From IMG/VR virus record IMGVR_UViG_3300017781_000067, positions 1-31,579 of that record: 31,579 bases of DNA; one strand, given 5' to 3'. A program made the position numbers and the translations under genes. Shown here piece by piece: positions 14,945 through 22,635 of this stretch; within the stretch, counting starts at the first letter, position 1; every line of letters starts with the position of its first letter. The DNA is from a virus. The notes beneath the pieces were generated by a model. The model saw only the letters and a program-made list of their open reading frames with translations, was not told the DNA's origin and did no database searches.

Positions 14945-14980
14945 GGGTAGATCTGTTGTTAAGGTGATCTACCCTTATAT
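14943..14980 (+). terminator. Terminator-like hairpin
   Basis: GGGTAGATC (14945-14953), 12-nt loop, GATCTACCC (14966-14974), with a G-U and an A-U extension, then UAUAUUUAUUU. The U-tract is interrupted by A, so termination may be partial. Confidence 0.6.
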
Positions 14981-15008
14981 TTATTTAACTTACTTAAACT
15001 TAGAACTT

Positions 15009-15272
15009 ATGAACATTGTAAAAATAGAACCGTGTAAAGAGTGTGGCTCAAATCGTGGGCAATTAATGGAATTAAAGACAACAGTAGCTGACTGTATTAA
15101 ATGTGGTCATTTATGTGATGTAGATACTGTTGTGTATGAATATGATGAAGCAGTTAATGATATTATAGAATGTCATGTTGCACATCAAGCAGAACAAAGA
15201 GAACTAACAGAATGGGAAGAACAACAACTGTTAGACTATGGCTATGTAAAATATAAACCTAAAAATAAATAG
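15009..15272 (+). CDS. Zinc-ribbon-like 87-aa protein
   Basis: I start at the internal Met (MNIVKIEPCKECGSNRGQL, 15009), because the longer frame begins upstream inside the terminator-like hairpin. Two CxxC knuckles, CKEC (positions 9-12) and CIKC (about 30-33), define a zinc ribbon. The remainder is acidic and helical (AEQRELTEWEEQQLLDYGYV). No catalytic residues are seen; a small DNA- or protein-binding adaptor is plausible. The next gene begins 2 bp after its stop. Confidence 0.6.
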   Translation: MNIVKIEPCKECGSNRGQLMELKTTVADCIKCGHLCDVDTVVYEYDEAVNDIIECHVAHQAEQRELTEWEEQQLLDYGYVKYKPKNK

Positions 15273-15274
15273 AT

Positions 15275-15865
15275 ATGGGAATGGATATATATGGGTTAAA
15301 CCCAACAATAATAGGAGATAAACCAGAGTTTCCTGACAATTTTAGAAATTTATCAGATAAAGCACAAGATTATTACTGGGAGTTAGATAAAGAGTGGGAG
15401 GATAATAATCCTGGTTATTACTTTAGAGCTAATATATGGTCATGGCGTGTAATAAATGCAATATGTCATGCTGCAATAGAAAAGTTTAACTTGGATATTA
15501 GTACACATGGTTGGGAGAGTAACAGTGGATTTGGATCAGATGATAGCACAGAGTGTAATGTTCTTGCTGATGCTTTACAAGAATTTATAAAAGCTATGGA
15601 AGAAAATGATGTGAAAGAACTAGGTATTAATATGGGAATGTGGACAACTAAGAAAGATAACGGCTTTCAAGTTGAAGAGTTAGAAGAGAAAGATTTAAAA
15701 ATACTAAATATATTATATGATGGAGTAATAGATGAGCTACCTGTTAAATATAAAACTGTTGCAGGTAAAGCTGTAGAGATATATCCAAGTCACAGTACTA
15801 ATATAAACCATTTAAAAGAGTTCATTTTGTTTTTAAGAAACTGTAATGGATTTAAAATATTATGA
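15275..15865 (+). CDS. Conserved phage hypothetical protein, MGMDIYG type
   Basis: A 196-aa protein with the N-terminal motif MGMDIYGLNP. Later it has a Tyr/Arg/Trp segment PGYYFRANIWSWRVINAI and an Asp-rich patch GFGSDDSTECNV. I know this combination (MGxDxYGxNP plus YFRxNxWxWR) from many phage hypothetical proteins with no assigned role. The Cys/His/Asp content hints at a metal site but this is not established. It overlaps the next tiny ORF by ATGA. Confidence 0.65.
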   Translation: MGMDIYGLNPTIIGDKPEFPDNFRNLSDKAQDYYWELDKEWEDNNPGYYFRANIWSWRVINAICHAAIEKFNLDISTHGWESNSGFGSDDSTECNVLADALQEFIKAMEENDVKELGINMGMWTTKKDNGFQVEELEEKDLKILNILYDGVIDELPVKYKTVAGKAVEIYPSHSTNINHLKEFILFLRNCNGFKIL

Positions 15866-15945
15866 TAGAAACAGCAATTTACAGTCTATTAGTAGGGATA
15901 GCAATAGGCATGTATATAACAACACAAATAGATAAAAAGTTATGA
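15862..15945 (+). CDS. Tiny 27-aa membrane peptide
   Basis: A 27-codon ORF, MIETAIYSLLVGIAIGMYIT to DKKL, one predicted transmembrane helix with Gly in the middle and a basic C-terminus. It overlaps both neighbours by ATGA junctions, supporting translation. Confidence 0.45.
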   Translation: MIETAIYSLLVGIAIGMYITTQIDKKL

Positions 15946-16106
15946 TGAATAAACTAAAATACTATATAATAGCGTGGTTGCAAGGGAGAAAAGCAGCCAC
16001 GACATTTGCTATAGAAAGGCAAATTGGTGATTTAAAGAAATATGATCGTAGAAAAGAAAGGTCATGGATATATTGGAATAATAAAATAATGACACCATGG
16101 AATTAG
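15942..16106 (+). CDS. Small basic protein, 54 aa
   Basis: A 54-codon ORF, MMNKLKYYIIAWLQGRKAAT to NNKIMTPWN. It is basic (many Lys/Arg), with Trp and aromatic residues. The ATG overlaps the previous stop, and its own end overlaps the next ORF by 10 bp. A nucleic-acid or membrane-surface contact is possible, but nothing specific is seen. Confidence 0.5.
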   Translation: MMNKLKYYIIAWLQGRKAATTFAIERQIGDLKKYDRRKERSWIYWNNKIMTPWN

Positions 16107-16210
16107 ATGCGATCAGTGAGTGCTGTGATGCACCAACAAACTCAGACACACCTATTTGTAGTGATTGCAAAGAGTGGTGTTCCTTTTATTACGAAGAAGA
16201 TTTAGAATAA
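16097..16210 (+). CDS. Tiny Cys-rich 37-aa protein
   Basis: A 37-codon ORF beginning MELDAISECCDAPTN. A Cys pattern CC-x9-CxxC-x3-C would bind one Zn. The C-terminus is acidic (YYEEDLE). Miniature Zn-knuckle proteins of this kind are common in phage early regions and often have no known role. It overlaps the preceding gene by 10 bp. Confidence 0.5.
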   Translation: MELDAISECCDAPTNSDTPICSDCKEWCSFYYEEDLE

Positions 16211-16238
16211 ATACTAACATTTAAAAACCCTTAACACC

Positions 16239-16532
16239 ATGTACAAAGTAAAATTTGAATGTGATTTACTAGGAGATCACACAGCAAATGTCCTAGATTT
16301 ATGTGAAACAGATACAATCCAATTTAATAGTGCATTTGATGCAATTTTATTTATTGAGGATTGTACAAATGCAATAACTACGGTCGGGGAGATCATACCG
16401 TGGTTAGCCAAAAATGAGATATATTTTGAAGAAATGAGTCAACAAGCAAGACCATTCTCAGAAATATCTAAAGATGCAGGCAATATACATTTAATAACAA
16501 ACACAAATGATTTCAAACAATTAATTAAATAA
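16239..16532 (+). CDS. Unknown 97-aa protein
   Basis: A 97-aa protein starting MYKVKFECDLLGDHTANVLD. Acidic, alternating strand and helix, with a Cys pair (C8, C22) too distant for a simple knuckle. It is preceded by a 28-bp A-rich leader and followed by 19 bp before the next gene, which suggests cotranscription. No recognisable motif. Confidence 0.5.
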   Translation: MYKVKFECDLLGDHTANVLDLCETDTIQFNSAFDAILFIEDCTNAITTVGEIIPWLAKNEIYFEEMSQQARPFSEISKDAGNIHLITNTNDFKQLIK

Positions 16533-16551
16533 CATTAAAAATAAGAATATT

Positions 16552-17175
16552 ATGGAAAATAATCTTAATAGTGGATCAATAGAATCCCTACAACCAGGCC
16601 AAACATTATTGATTGGTGCAAGACAAGTAAACAATGGCAAGATTCAGTTAGAATTTGCAGAGAAAATATCTGCAAGTGATAAACCTGCTAATGCTTTATC
16701 TTTATTAAATGCTAGTGATAGCAGATTTAGCAGTGGTGCTAGAAGATCATGGACAACTGCAGAACCAGTTGATGCAACTAAAACATTTGGAGTAGATTTT
16801 TCTGAAGGAAATGAAAATTGGTACGACAGTGAAAGAGGTATGCAAATGGATCTTAATATCTTAAACCCATTTGTTGCTTTAAATGGAACAGACTACAGAT
16901 TTAAAATGAGAATTGTAGAAGTTACATCTAAAGAAGCTAATGAGTGGGAACTAGATAACGTAGAAAAAGCTGCTAAACGTGCAGGTAAAGATGGTGATTA
17001 TATTACTCATAGTGGTGATTATATCTTCTCAAGAACAGAAATGGTTCTTGCTAAACCTGAGCAGAAAATAGTTCATACATTATTAGAGTCTGATACACAG
17101 ACTACACAAACACCTGTAAATCAGGGGGTTACAGCTGATAAAGTTGTAGAGACAGCCGATGAATTTATAGTATAA
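16552..17175 (+). CDS. Unknown 207-aa protein with SSB-like tail
   Basis: A 207-aa protein starting MENNLNSGSIESLQPGQTLL. The N-terminal 100 residues are beta-rich with Gly/Ser/Asn loops. A charged helical section (KEANEWELDNVEKAAKRAGK, about 125-145) follows. The last 40 residues are low-complexity Thr/Gln/Val and finish with an acidic, hydrophobic tip (TADEFIV). Such an acidic tip is typical of SSB proteins, which recruit partners with it. It could be a second ssDNA-binding protein, but I see no OB-fold signature, so the role stays open. It ends at a hairpin (17184-17207). Confidence 0.5.
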   Translation: MENNLNSGSIESLQPGQTLLIGARQVNNGKIQLEFAEKISASDKPANALSLLNASDSRFSSGARRSWTTAEPVDATKTFGVDFSEGNENWYDSERGMQMDLNILNPFVALNGTDYRFKMRIVEVTSKEANEWELDNVEKAAKRAGKDGDYITHSGDYIFSRTEMVLAKPEQKIVHTLLESDTQTTQTPVNQGVTADKVVETADEFIV

Positions 17176-17183
17176 ATAAATTC

Positions 17184-17207
17184 TTTATAATACTTGTGTA
17201 TTATAAA
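17184..17207 (+). promoter_or_regulatory. 10-bp perfect inverted repeat next to promoter
   Basis: TTTATAATAC - TTGT - GTATTATAAA is a perfect 10-bp stem with a 4-nt loop. Its loop includes the TTG of the downstream promoter, so it could be an operator for a dimeric regulator or a transcript 3' end. Confidence 0.6.
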
Positions 17208-17224
17208 TAAATTGTTTATATTTG
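17194..17224 (+). promoter_or_regulatory. Bacteroidota-type promoter before the polymerase operon
   Basis: TTG (17194-17196), a 20-bp spacer, TATATTTG (17217-17224). This matches the TTTG/TTG-N20-TAnnTTTG layout. Start of transcription would be near 17231. The transcript then reaches an intrinsic terminator about 110 nt on. Confidence 0.6.
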
Positions 17225-17230
17225 CTTGTG

Positions 17231-17340
17231 TGATATTAGAGATAACAGATCTTAAATAATTTGTTGTTAATACAATCTAATTAAAAACCAAGCAAATGTG
17301 TGTAAGTAAGGGGGAACCAAAAGTTTCCCCTTATTTTTTC
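17231..17340 (+). ncRNA. Candidate leader RNA or small RNA before the polymerase operon
   Basis: Between a promoter-like element (17194-17224) and an intrinsic terminator (17308-17339) lies about 110 bp with only one tiny ORF (17296-17343). If termination is complete, this is a small RNA. If it is conditional, it is the leader of the polymerase operon. Confidence 0.4.
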
Positions 17341-17343
17341 TAG
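17296..17343 (+). CDS. 15-aa ORF across the terminator
   Basis: The frame MCVSKGEPKVSPYFF begins at 17296, runs through the whole terminator stem and U-tract, and stops at 17341-17343. The next ATG is two bases later. Ribosomes on it would disrupt the terminator and could couple to the next gene. Confidence 0.35.
   Translation: MCVSKGEPKVSPYFF
17307..17339 (+). terminator. Strong intrinsic terminator or attenuator
   Basis: An 11-bp stem, TAAGGGGGAAC to GTTTCCCCTTA with one G-U pair, a CAAAA loop, and six Us (17334-17339). It ends only about 6 bp before the next start codon, leaving no room for another promoter before the polymerase operon. Confidence 0.85.
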
Positions 17344-17345
17344 TA

Positions 17346-17546
17346 ATGTTTAAACTCTGCGTAATGGGACATATGAAATCTATTGAGCAAATGGTTCGAG
17401 ACGGATCGTTTGACTCTGAGTTTATGCCTTCTTATAAAAAGGCAATTGATAAAGATCAAAATACATTTATATTTGCAGGACAAAGGTACAATATAGAATA
17501 CGGGAGAGCCGTAGTTAACTTTGTTATAAAACACAAAAACATATGA
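17346..17546 (+). CDS. Small 66-aa protein upstream of DNA polymerase
   Basis: A 66-aa protein, MFKLCVMGHMKSIEQMVRDG, ending basic (FVIKHKNI). Two internal Met codons (M7 and M10) are alternative starts. The ATG follows the terminator by about 6 bp, and its stop overlaps the polymerase start by 4 bp, so polymerase translation is coupled to it. No known domain is seen. Confidence 0.55.
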   Translation: MFKLCVMGHMKSIEQMVRDGSFDSEFMPSYKKAIDKDQNTFIFAGQRYNIEYGRAVVNFVIKHKNI

Positions 17547-19438
17547 TTTATTATATAGGAAATAAAGGTTTATCAGCAGACATTAGTTGTTGTATTAATG
17601 CAACTACAGATTTTGCAGTTAGTTATCTAAAAGATAAAGAGGTATTAGGTGTCGATACAGAAACAGAAGGTATGGACTTTACTTCTAAGAAAATGATAAT
17701 GTTCCAAATAGGTGATAAGACTCATCAATTTATATTTGATACAAGAGTAGCATCTATTGAACCTTTACGAGAAATATTAGAAAGCAAAAAGATCATTAAA
17801 ATACTACATAATGCTAAATTTGATTATAAATTCATTAGGAAATGGGCTAATATAGAGCTAGTTAATGTTTATGATACATTTTTAACAGAAAGAGTGCTAC
17901 ATTGTGGTAAAAGAGGACCAAAATATGGGTTAAAAGACTTAGTTAAAAACTATTTTGATAAAGACTTGGACAAAGACACAAGAAATCAATTTGTTAAATT
18001 ACAAGGACAACCTTATACTGATAAACAAATGCAGTATGGTGCTGAAGATGTAGAATATCTAATTGACATTAGATTAAAACAATTACCACAAATAGCAGAT
18101 AAAAAATTAGAAGAGTTAGTTCAGCTTGAAAATATGGCTGTGCTAGCTTTCTCTGATATAGAATACAATGGATTAGATTTAGATCAAGAAGCATGGTTAA
18201 AACTTGACAATGAGAATGAAGGTAAGGCTAAAGAGTATTATCAAGATTTAGACGATGCAGTCTTACAAGATCCAAGATTAGAACCGTTTGTATTAAAATA
18301 TGTTCAAGGAGATTTATTCACTGAACATGAAGAATTGAGGAAAGTTGGTGTGAATTGGGACTCACCTAAACAGGTACTAAGAGTCTTTAATAAGCTAATC
18401 CCTGAGTTAGAAAATGTTAATGGTAAAGAACTGTATAAGCATAGAAAATATGGCTTAGTTAGCAAGTACATACGATACAAAGAGTATATGAAGTTATGTA
18501 CATCATACGGTAAACCATTCTTTAAATACTTTAAGAGTGATGGCAAGATTCACACTAACTTTCATCAAATATTGGATACAGGGCGTGTAAGCTCTAGTGA
18601 TCCTAACATGCAACAAATTCCTGCAAACAATGACTTTAGAAATTGTTTCATAGCTCCTGAAGGCTGGTCGTTTGTAAGCTCTGACTACACTAGTCAAGAG
18701 TTAAACGTCATTGCTTTTGGTTCTAAAGATCCTGTTTGGATACAAGCACTAGAAGATGGACAAGATCTTCACAGTGTATGTGCTGAACTAGTTTATAAGG
18801 AAAAGTGGAGTAAGGCTGCTGAAGACAACTGCGCTTATCTTAGGGGTAGGGTAAAGTGTGAATGTCCTCAGCACCAAACTCTCAGAAATAATGTTAAAGC
18901 AATTAACTTTGGTTTAGCTTATGGCATGGGTCCATTTAAATTGGCAGATACTTTACAAATTAGTAAACAAGCTGCTGTAGATTTAATAGATGAATACTTT
19001 AAAGCATTTCCTTCTATTAAAGGGTTCTTAGAAAAGCTTGGTAACTTTGGTAAACAATATGGTTACATTAAAACTTTTCCCCCATTTAATAGAAAGAGAT
19101 GGTTTAGTACATGGTATCCACGAATTTGGAACAACAAGTCTTCTATGATGGAGGTTGGTAGTATTGAACGTGCATCAAAGAACACACCAATACAAGGTGC
19201 AAGCGCAGACATGACTAAATTAGCATTAGTAATTATTCACAAATATATTAGAGAGAATAATATACCTGTTAAAATGGTAATGACTGTACATGATCAGATA
19301 GATACTATTTGTAGTAACAGCTATACTAAAACGTGGAAAAAACAAATGACTCTATTAATGGAACAAGCAGCTAAAACTATAGTAACTAACGGCCTGTTGA
19401 AAGCAGATACACACATATCTAAAACATGGTCAAAATAA
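17543..19438 (+). CDS. DNA polymerase, family A, with 3'-5' proofreading exonuclease
   Basis: A 631-aa replicative polymerase. The exonuclease domain shows Exo I GVDTE (36-40), Exo II HNAKFDYKF (89-97) and Exo III YGAEDVEYL (165-173). The polymerase domain shows TGRVSSSDPNMQQIP (346-360), motif A DYTSQELN (D381), motif B RNNVKAINFGLAYG (448-461; R448, K452, F456, Y460) and motif C TVHDQID with H583 and D584. All catalytic acids are therefore present. There is no 5' nuclease domain; a separate exonuclease is encoded at the far right. Between motifs A and B sits an unusual Cys/His cluster (C430, C439, C441, H444). Similar pols are known in crAss-like and T7-type phages. Confidence 0.95.
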   Translation: MIYYIGNKGLSADISCCINATTDFAVSYLKDKEVLGVDTETEGMDFTSKKMIMFQIGDKTHQFIFDTRVASIEPLREILESKKIIKILHNAKFDYKFIRKWANIELVNVYDTFLTERVLHCGKRGPKYGLKDLVKNYFDKDLDKDTRNQFVKLQGQPYTDKQMQYGAEDVEYLIDIRLKQLPQIADKKLEELVQLENMAVLAFSDIEYNGLDLDQEAWLKLDNENEGKAKEYYQDLDDAVLQDPRLEPFVLKYVQGDLFTEHEELRKVGVNWDSPKQVLRVFNKLIPELENVNGKELYKHRKYGLVSKYIRYKEYMKLCTSYGKPFFKYFKSDGKIHTNFHQILDTGRVSSSDPNMQQIPANNDFRNCFIAPEGWSFVSSDYTSQELNVIAFGSKDPVWIQALEDGQDLHSVCAELVYKEKWSKAAEDNCAYLRGRVKCECPQHQTLRNNVKAINFGLAYGMGPFKLADTLQISKQAAVDLIDEYFKAFPSIKGFLEKLGNFGKQYGYIKTFPPFNRKRWFSTWYPRIWNNKSSMMEVGSIERASKNTPIQGASADMTKLALVIIHKYIRENNIPVKMVMTVHDQIDTICSNSYTKTWKKQMTLLMEQAAKTIVTNGLLKADTHISKTWSK

Positions 19439-19446
19439 TTTAAATT

Positions 19447-19884
19447 ATGAAATACGAAGTAAGTAAAGGTCATCCTAGATATAAAGAAGCTATGCATATG
19501 ATTGAAATAATGTGCAAAGCTTTAGGAACTAAAAAGGGTGAATTAAGAAATGCTACTAGAACTAGAAATCTAGTAGATGCTAGGCGTGTGTGTTATGTAT
19601 TGTTAGCTGAAAGGCTACAAATGCCTACGTTACATATAGCTGGTTATTTTGATAAAGATCATGCTACAGTTAGACACAGTCTTTTACAACATGATAGTTT
19701 TTATCAGTTTGATAAAGAATATCGAATACAATTTGACTATGTTAAAAGTATTGTAGATAAAAATGAATATGTAGAAGAGGATGTTTATGATGTAATTAAT
19801 AATTTGTTATTACGAGTAGAAATATTAGAAGGTAAACTTAAAAAAGTAAATTATGGAAGAAGAACCGTATCAGGAGCAAGTTGA
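19447..19884 (+). CDS. DnaA domain IV-like DNA-binding protein
   Basis: A 145-aa protein. Residues about 35-80 follow the DnaA domain IV (DNA-binding) pattern: NLVDARRVCYVLLAERL, then LHIAGYFDKDHATVRHSLL. DHATV corresponds to the DnaA signature (R)DHTTV that reads the DnaA box. The AAA+ ATPase domain of DnaA is absent. The C-terminal 60 residues are charged and helical (INNLLLRVEILEGKLKKV), possibly an oligomerisation coil. It lies directly between polymerase and helicase genes, so a role in marking the phage origin or competing with host DnaA is a good hypothesis. The last bases overlap a tiny Cys-rich ORF. Confidence 0.75.
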   Translation: MKYEVSKGHPRYKEAMHMIEIMCKALGTKKGELRNATRTRNLVDARRVCYVLLAERLQMPTLHIAGYFDKDHATVRHSLLQHDSFYQFDKEYRIQFDYVKSIVDKNEYVEEDVYDVINNLLLRVEILEGKLKKVNYGRRTVSGAS

Positions 19885-19972
19885 TAAAGAACTTTGCGCC
19901 TTCTGTGGTGATGTATACACAGATAAAAAATTTTGCTCACTTGGGTGTGCAAATGCATTTTTTAATGATTAA
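19853..19972 (+). CDS. Tiny FCS-type zinc-finger protein
   Basis: A 39-codon ORF MEEEPYQEQVDKELCAFCGD to ANAFFND. CAFC, then FCSLGC gives CxxC...CxxxC, the treble-clef/FCS pattern. It overlaps the end of the DnaA-like gene by 32 bp in another frame and lies 12 bp before the helicase gene. One Zn-binding knuckle is expected. Confidence 0.5.
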   Translation: MEEEPYQEQVDKELCAFCGDVYTDKKFCSLGCANAFFND

Positions 19973-19984
19973 AAGACACAAAAG

Positions 19985-21178
19985 ATGGAAAAAACAATGA
20001 GTAAATGTATAGAAATAAAAGATAGAGAACAGAAAAAAGCACTAAATGCATGGGCTAAAGCTGGATTTAAAGGATCTGTAATTGCAGGTACTGGATTTGG
20101 TAAGTCTCGTGTAGGTGTGCTAGCTGTAGGTGAAACCTTAAGAAGGAATCAAGCAGCTAGAGGAATAGTATTAGTCCCAACCATACAATTGCAAGAACAG
20201 TTTGAAGATGAATTTAATAAATGGAAATATTCAGATGTGCTAGATCGCGTTGATATTGTTTGTTATCAGTCTGCATATAAACTACAAAATCAATTTTATA
20301 ATATTGTAGTAGCAGATGAGATACACTTAGGTTTAAGTAAAGAACACATTAAATTTTTTGAAAACAATACATGTGATAGATTGTTATGTATGACTGCAAC
20401 TCAACCTGAAGAACTAGAGTACAAAGCAAAGTTAATGACTCTTGCTCCTGTAGCCTATGAGTTAACATTGGATGAGTGTGTAGGGTTAGGATTAGTATCT
20501 CCTTATAAAATTTATTGTTTACCTGTTACATTGACAGAAGAAGAAGCTAAAGATTATAAAAAAGCAAATAACATGTTTGTTCACTACAAATATAAGTTGG
20601 GACAATTTGATGCTTTTAATGAAGCTAAAAGAATTCTTGCTAGCAGTAATGCTGGTGGTCATGAAAAACAATGGGCTGTATTATTTTATAAGGCTATTAG
20701 ACAGCGTAAAGCTATAGTAGATTTTGCGATTAATAAAATTACTGCAATACAAAAGATAGTATTATCTAACTTAAAGAAAAGAGTATTAACATTTTCAGGT
20801 GCTAATGATTTTACAGATCAAATTTGTGAAGCGTTAGAACCTCTTGCATTAGCATATCATTCTAAAAAGACAAAAAAGCAAAAAGAAAACGCATTAACGT
20901 CTTTTAAGGATAAAAAAGTTAATGTATTGTGTTCAACTAAAGCACTTAATCAAGGTTTTGATGTGCCTGATGCAGACTATGGTATTATATCTGGACTAAC
21001 AAGTAAATCATTAACTATGATCCAACGTGTGGGACGATTACTACGTTTTCAAGAAGAAAAAGTAGGTAAAATTGTTGTTCTTTATATAAAAGATACACAA
21101 GAAGAAAAGTGGTTAAAATCAGCAGTAAAAGGTTTAACTAATGTCAATTGGATTGACAAAATAAATGAAATAAATTAG
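19985..21178 (+). CDS. SF2 DNA/RNA helicase (UvsW/Res III-like)
   Basis: A 397-aa ATP-dependent helicase. Motif I is AGTGFGKS (34-41). LVPTIQLQEQF is motif Ia, DEIH (111-114) is the Walker B, TATQ (137-140) motif III, and VGRLLRF within QRVGRLLRF (about 346-354) motif VI. Domain 2 also contains the segments VLCSTKALNQGFDVPDAD. This is the minimal two-RecA-domain SF2 layout, similar to T4 UvsW in role (branch migration, fork remodelling and origin RNA removal) though I cannot prove orthology. It is followed by the putative loader with one base between. A general phage repair or recombination helicase is the safest call. Confidence 0.88.
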   Translation: MEKTMSKCIEIKDREQKKALNAWAKAGFKGSVIAGTGFGKSRVGVLAVGETLRRNQAARGIVLVPTIQLQEQFEDEFNKWKYSDVLDRVDIVCYQSAYKLQNQFYNIVVADEIHLGLSKEHIKFFENNTCDRLLCMTATQPEELEYKAKLMTLAPVAYELTLDECVGLGLVSPYKIYCLPVTLTEEEAKDYKKANNMFVHYKYKLGQFDAFNEAKRILASSNAGGHEKQWAVLFYKAIRQRKAIVDFAINKITAIQKIVLSNLKKRVLTFSGANDFTDQICEALEPLALAYHSKKTKKQKENALTSFKDKKVNVLCSTKALNQGFDVPDADYGIISGLTSKSLTMIQRVGRLLRFQEEKVGKIVVLYIKDTQEEKWLKSAVKGLTNVNWIDKINEIN

Positions 21179-21179
21179 G

Positions 21180-21719
21180 ATGAAAATAGAAATTGACTTA
21201 TCTTTACTTCAGGATATAGGCTTACGTCCTGACGATTATATATATCTTTATAGTATTTACAGAAAAGCATATTCGTATGCTGGTAAATTGCGTGTGTCAC
21301 CCAGATTAGAAACTGATGGGTGGATTGTTTACGGTGAAGACGTTACTAAACACGTTATACAACAAAAATTTAGAGATCTATTCGTTAGTGATACAGATGC
21401 TATGTTTGCAGAATTATGTTCTGCATACCCTTTCAAAGTAGAATCCCCTACACGTGGTGTAAGGGTTCTACACGCAAAGGATCCAAAGGCAGCTAGCAAT
21501 AAAAAAGCTAGAAATAAATATAAAAAGATTGTAAGTAATAAACCGCATTTGCATAGTCATGTTATGCATTGCTTAAAGATGCAGCTTTCTCACGAAGGTG
21601 ACAACTTAGGTTATTTACAAAATTTTGAAACTTGGATAAATAATCATACGTGGGAAAAGTATGAAGATATGAACATAAAAGACATTAACGATGACAGAAG
21701 AATCACAAGACAGCTCTGA
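21180..21719 (+). CDS. Putative replicative helicase loader or replication accessory protein
   Basis: A 179-aa protein. The N-terminal half has winged-helix-like character (LRPDDYIYLYSIYRKAYSYA). The middle is basic (SNKKARNKYKKIVSNK, about 105-120). The last 50 residues contain YLQNFETWINNHTWEKYED, a pattern that resembles the conserved C-terminal tail of DnaD/loader-like phage replication proteins (a hydrophobic residue, Thr/Trp pairs and Trp-E/D). It sits directly before the DnaB-like helicase and overlaps it by 29 bp, so a helicase-loading or primosome role is likely. No ATPase motif is present, which sets it apart from DnaC. Confidence 0.5.
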   Translation: MKIEIDLSLLQDIGLRPDDYIYLYSIYRKAYSYAGKLRVSPRLETDGWIVYGEDVTKHVIQQKFRDLFVSDTDAMFAELCSAYPFKVESPTRGVRVLHAKDPKAASNKKARNKYKKIVSNKPHLHSHVMHCLKMQLSHEGDNLGYLQNFETWINNHTWEKYEDMNIKDINDDRRITRQL

Positions 21720-22635
21720 ATTATTCAAAGGCAGAGGTTTTCAAAGAATAGACAAGGCAGTTAATCAATCATTAAGCATTGTAAAAAATGCTATGAACGG
21801 TAAGCGTAATGTATACCCTACTAAGTGGCCAAGACTTAATAAAAATTTATTAGGTGGTTTACAAGGTGGGAAGATGTATGTTATTGCAGGCCGTCCTGGT
21901 GTTGGTAAATCTGCATTTAGTAATCAATTAGTATTTGATTTATTAGATGCAAATACAAACAAAGATATGGTAGTACTGTATTGGAGTTTTGAGATGCCAG
22001 GTTACCAACAAGTTATGCGTAGTGCATCTAAAAGTGTAAATAAACAATTAGGTGATCTTTTGTCTGTAGAGGCAAGATTAAAAGACGAAGAGTTTAAAGA
22101 TTATGCTGACTCTGTACAGAAATTTAATAAATATCCTGTTTTCTTTAATAATATTCCTAGAACTATGGATTTTATTAAAGCAACAAATGAACAGGTATTT
22201 ATGAAATCTCCAGGTGCAAGAGTAGTTAATGTATTTGACCACTCTAGATTAATAAAAGGCCAAAATGAACATTCAGAACTACAAAAACTAAATGAAATAT
22301 CTAAAGGTTGCATGTGGATGCAATCTAAAATGGAGGTTATTAATATCTTATTATCACAACTAAACAGAAATATAGAACAAGAGCATAGAGCTAAAAATCA
22401 ATACCAGCCACTCTTGACAGATCTATTTGGTGGTGACAGCATTGGTCAAGATGCCCATGTTGTAATGATATTAAACAGACCATTTGATATTTATGGTATA
22501 ACAAAAACATACTGTAATGAGGAACCACAAGGGTTATTAGCATGTCATATAGAAAAGAACCGTGATGGTTTACTTGGTATGATACCTTATGAAGCAGATA
22601 TGTCAACATTTACAATTAAAGAACGCAAAAAATAA
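21691..22635 (+). CDS. DnaB-type replicative helicase, core domain only
   Basis: A 314-aa RecA-fold helicase. Walker A is GRPGVGKS (67-74). FEMP (100-103) is the DnaB motif after Walker A. Walker B-like NVFDHSR (180-186) and motif 4 LLSQLNR (220-226) follow. DSIGQDAHVVMILNRP (about 247-262) is the family segment around the Gln/Arg sensor. The usual N-terminal domain of bacterial DnaB is missing; only about 60 residues precede Walker A, so it is a trimmed phage version. It should be a hexameric ring unwinding DNA at the phage fork. It overlaps the loader-like gene by 29 bp and lies 7 bp before the Sak4-like gene. Confidence 0.9.
   Translation: MTEESQDSSELFKGRGFQRIDKAVNQSLSIVKNAMNGKRNVYPTKWPRLNKNLLGGLQGGKMYVIAGRPGVGKSAFSNQLVFDLLDANTNKDMVVLYWSFEMPGYQQVMRSASKSVNKQLGDLLSVEARLKDEEFKDYADSVQKFNKYPVFFNNIPRTMDFIKATNEQVFMKSPGARVVNVFDHSRLIKGQNEHSELQKLNEISKGCMWMQSKMEVINILLSQLNRNIEQEHRAKNQYQPLLTDLFGGDSIGQDAHVVMILNRPFDIYGITKTYCNEEPQGLLACHIEKNRDGLLGMIPYEADMSTFTIKERKK

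Noticed and set aside
14931-15008. Longer start for the zinc-ribbon gene
   Set aside because: The first 26 codons fall within the preceding ORF and the terminator-like hairpin.
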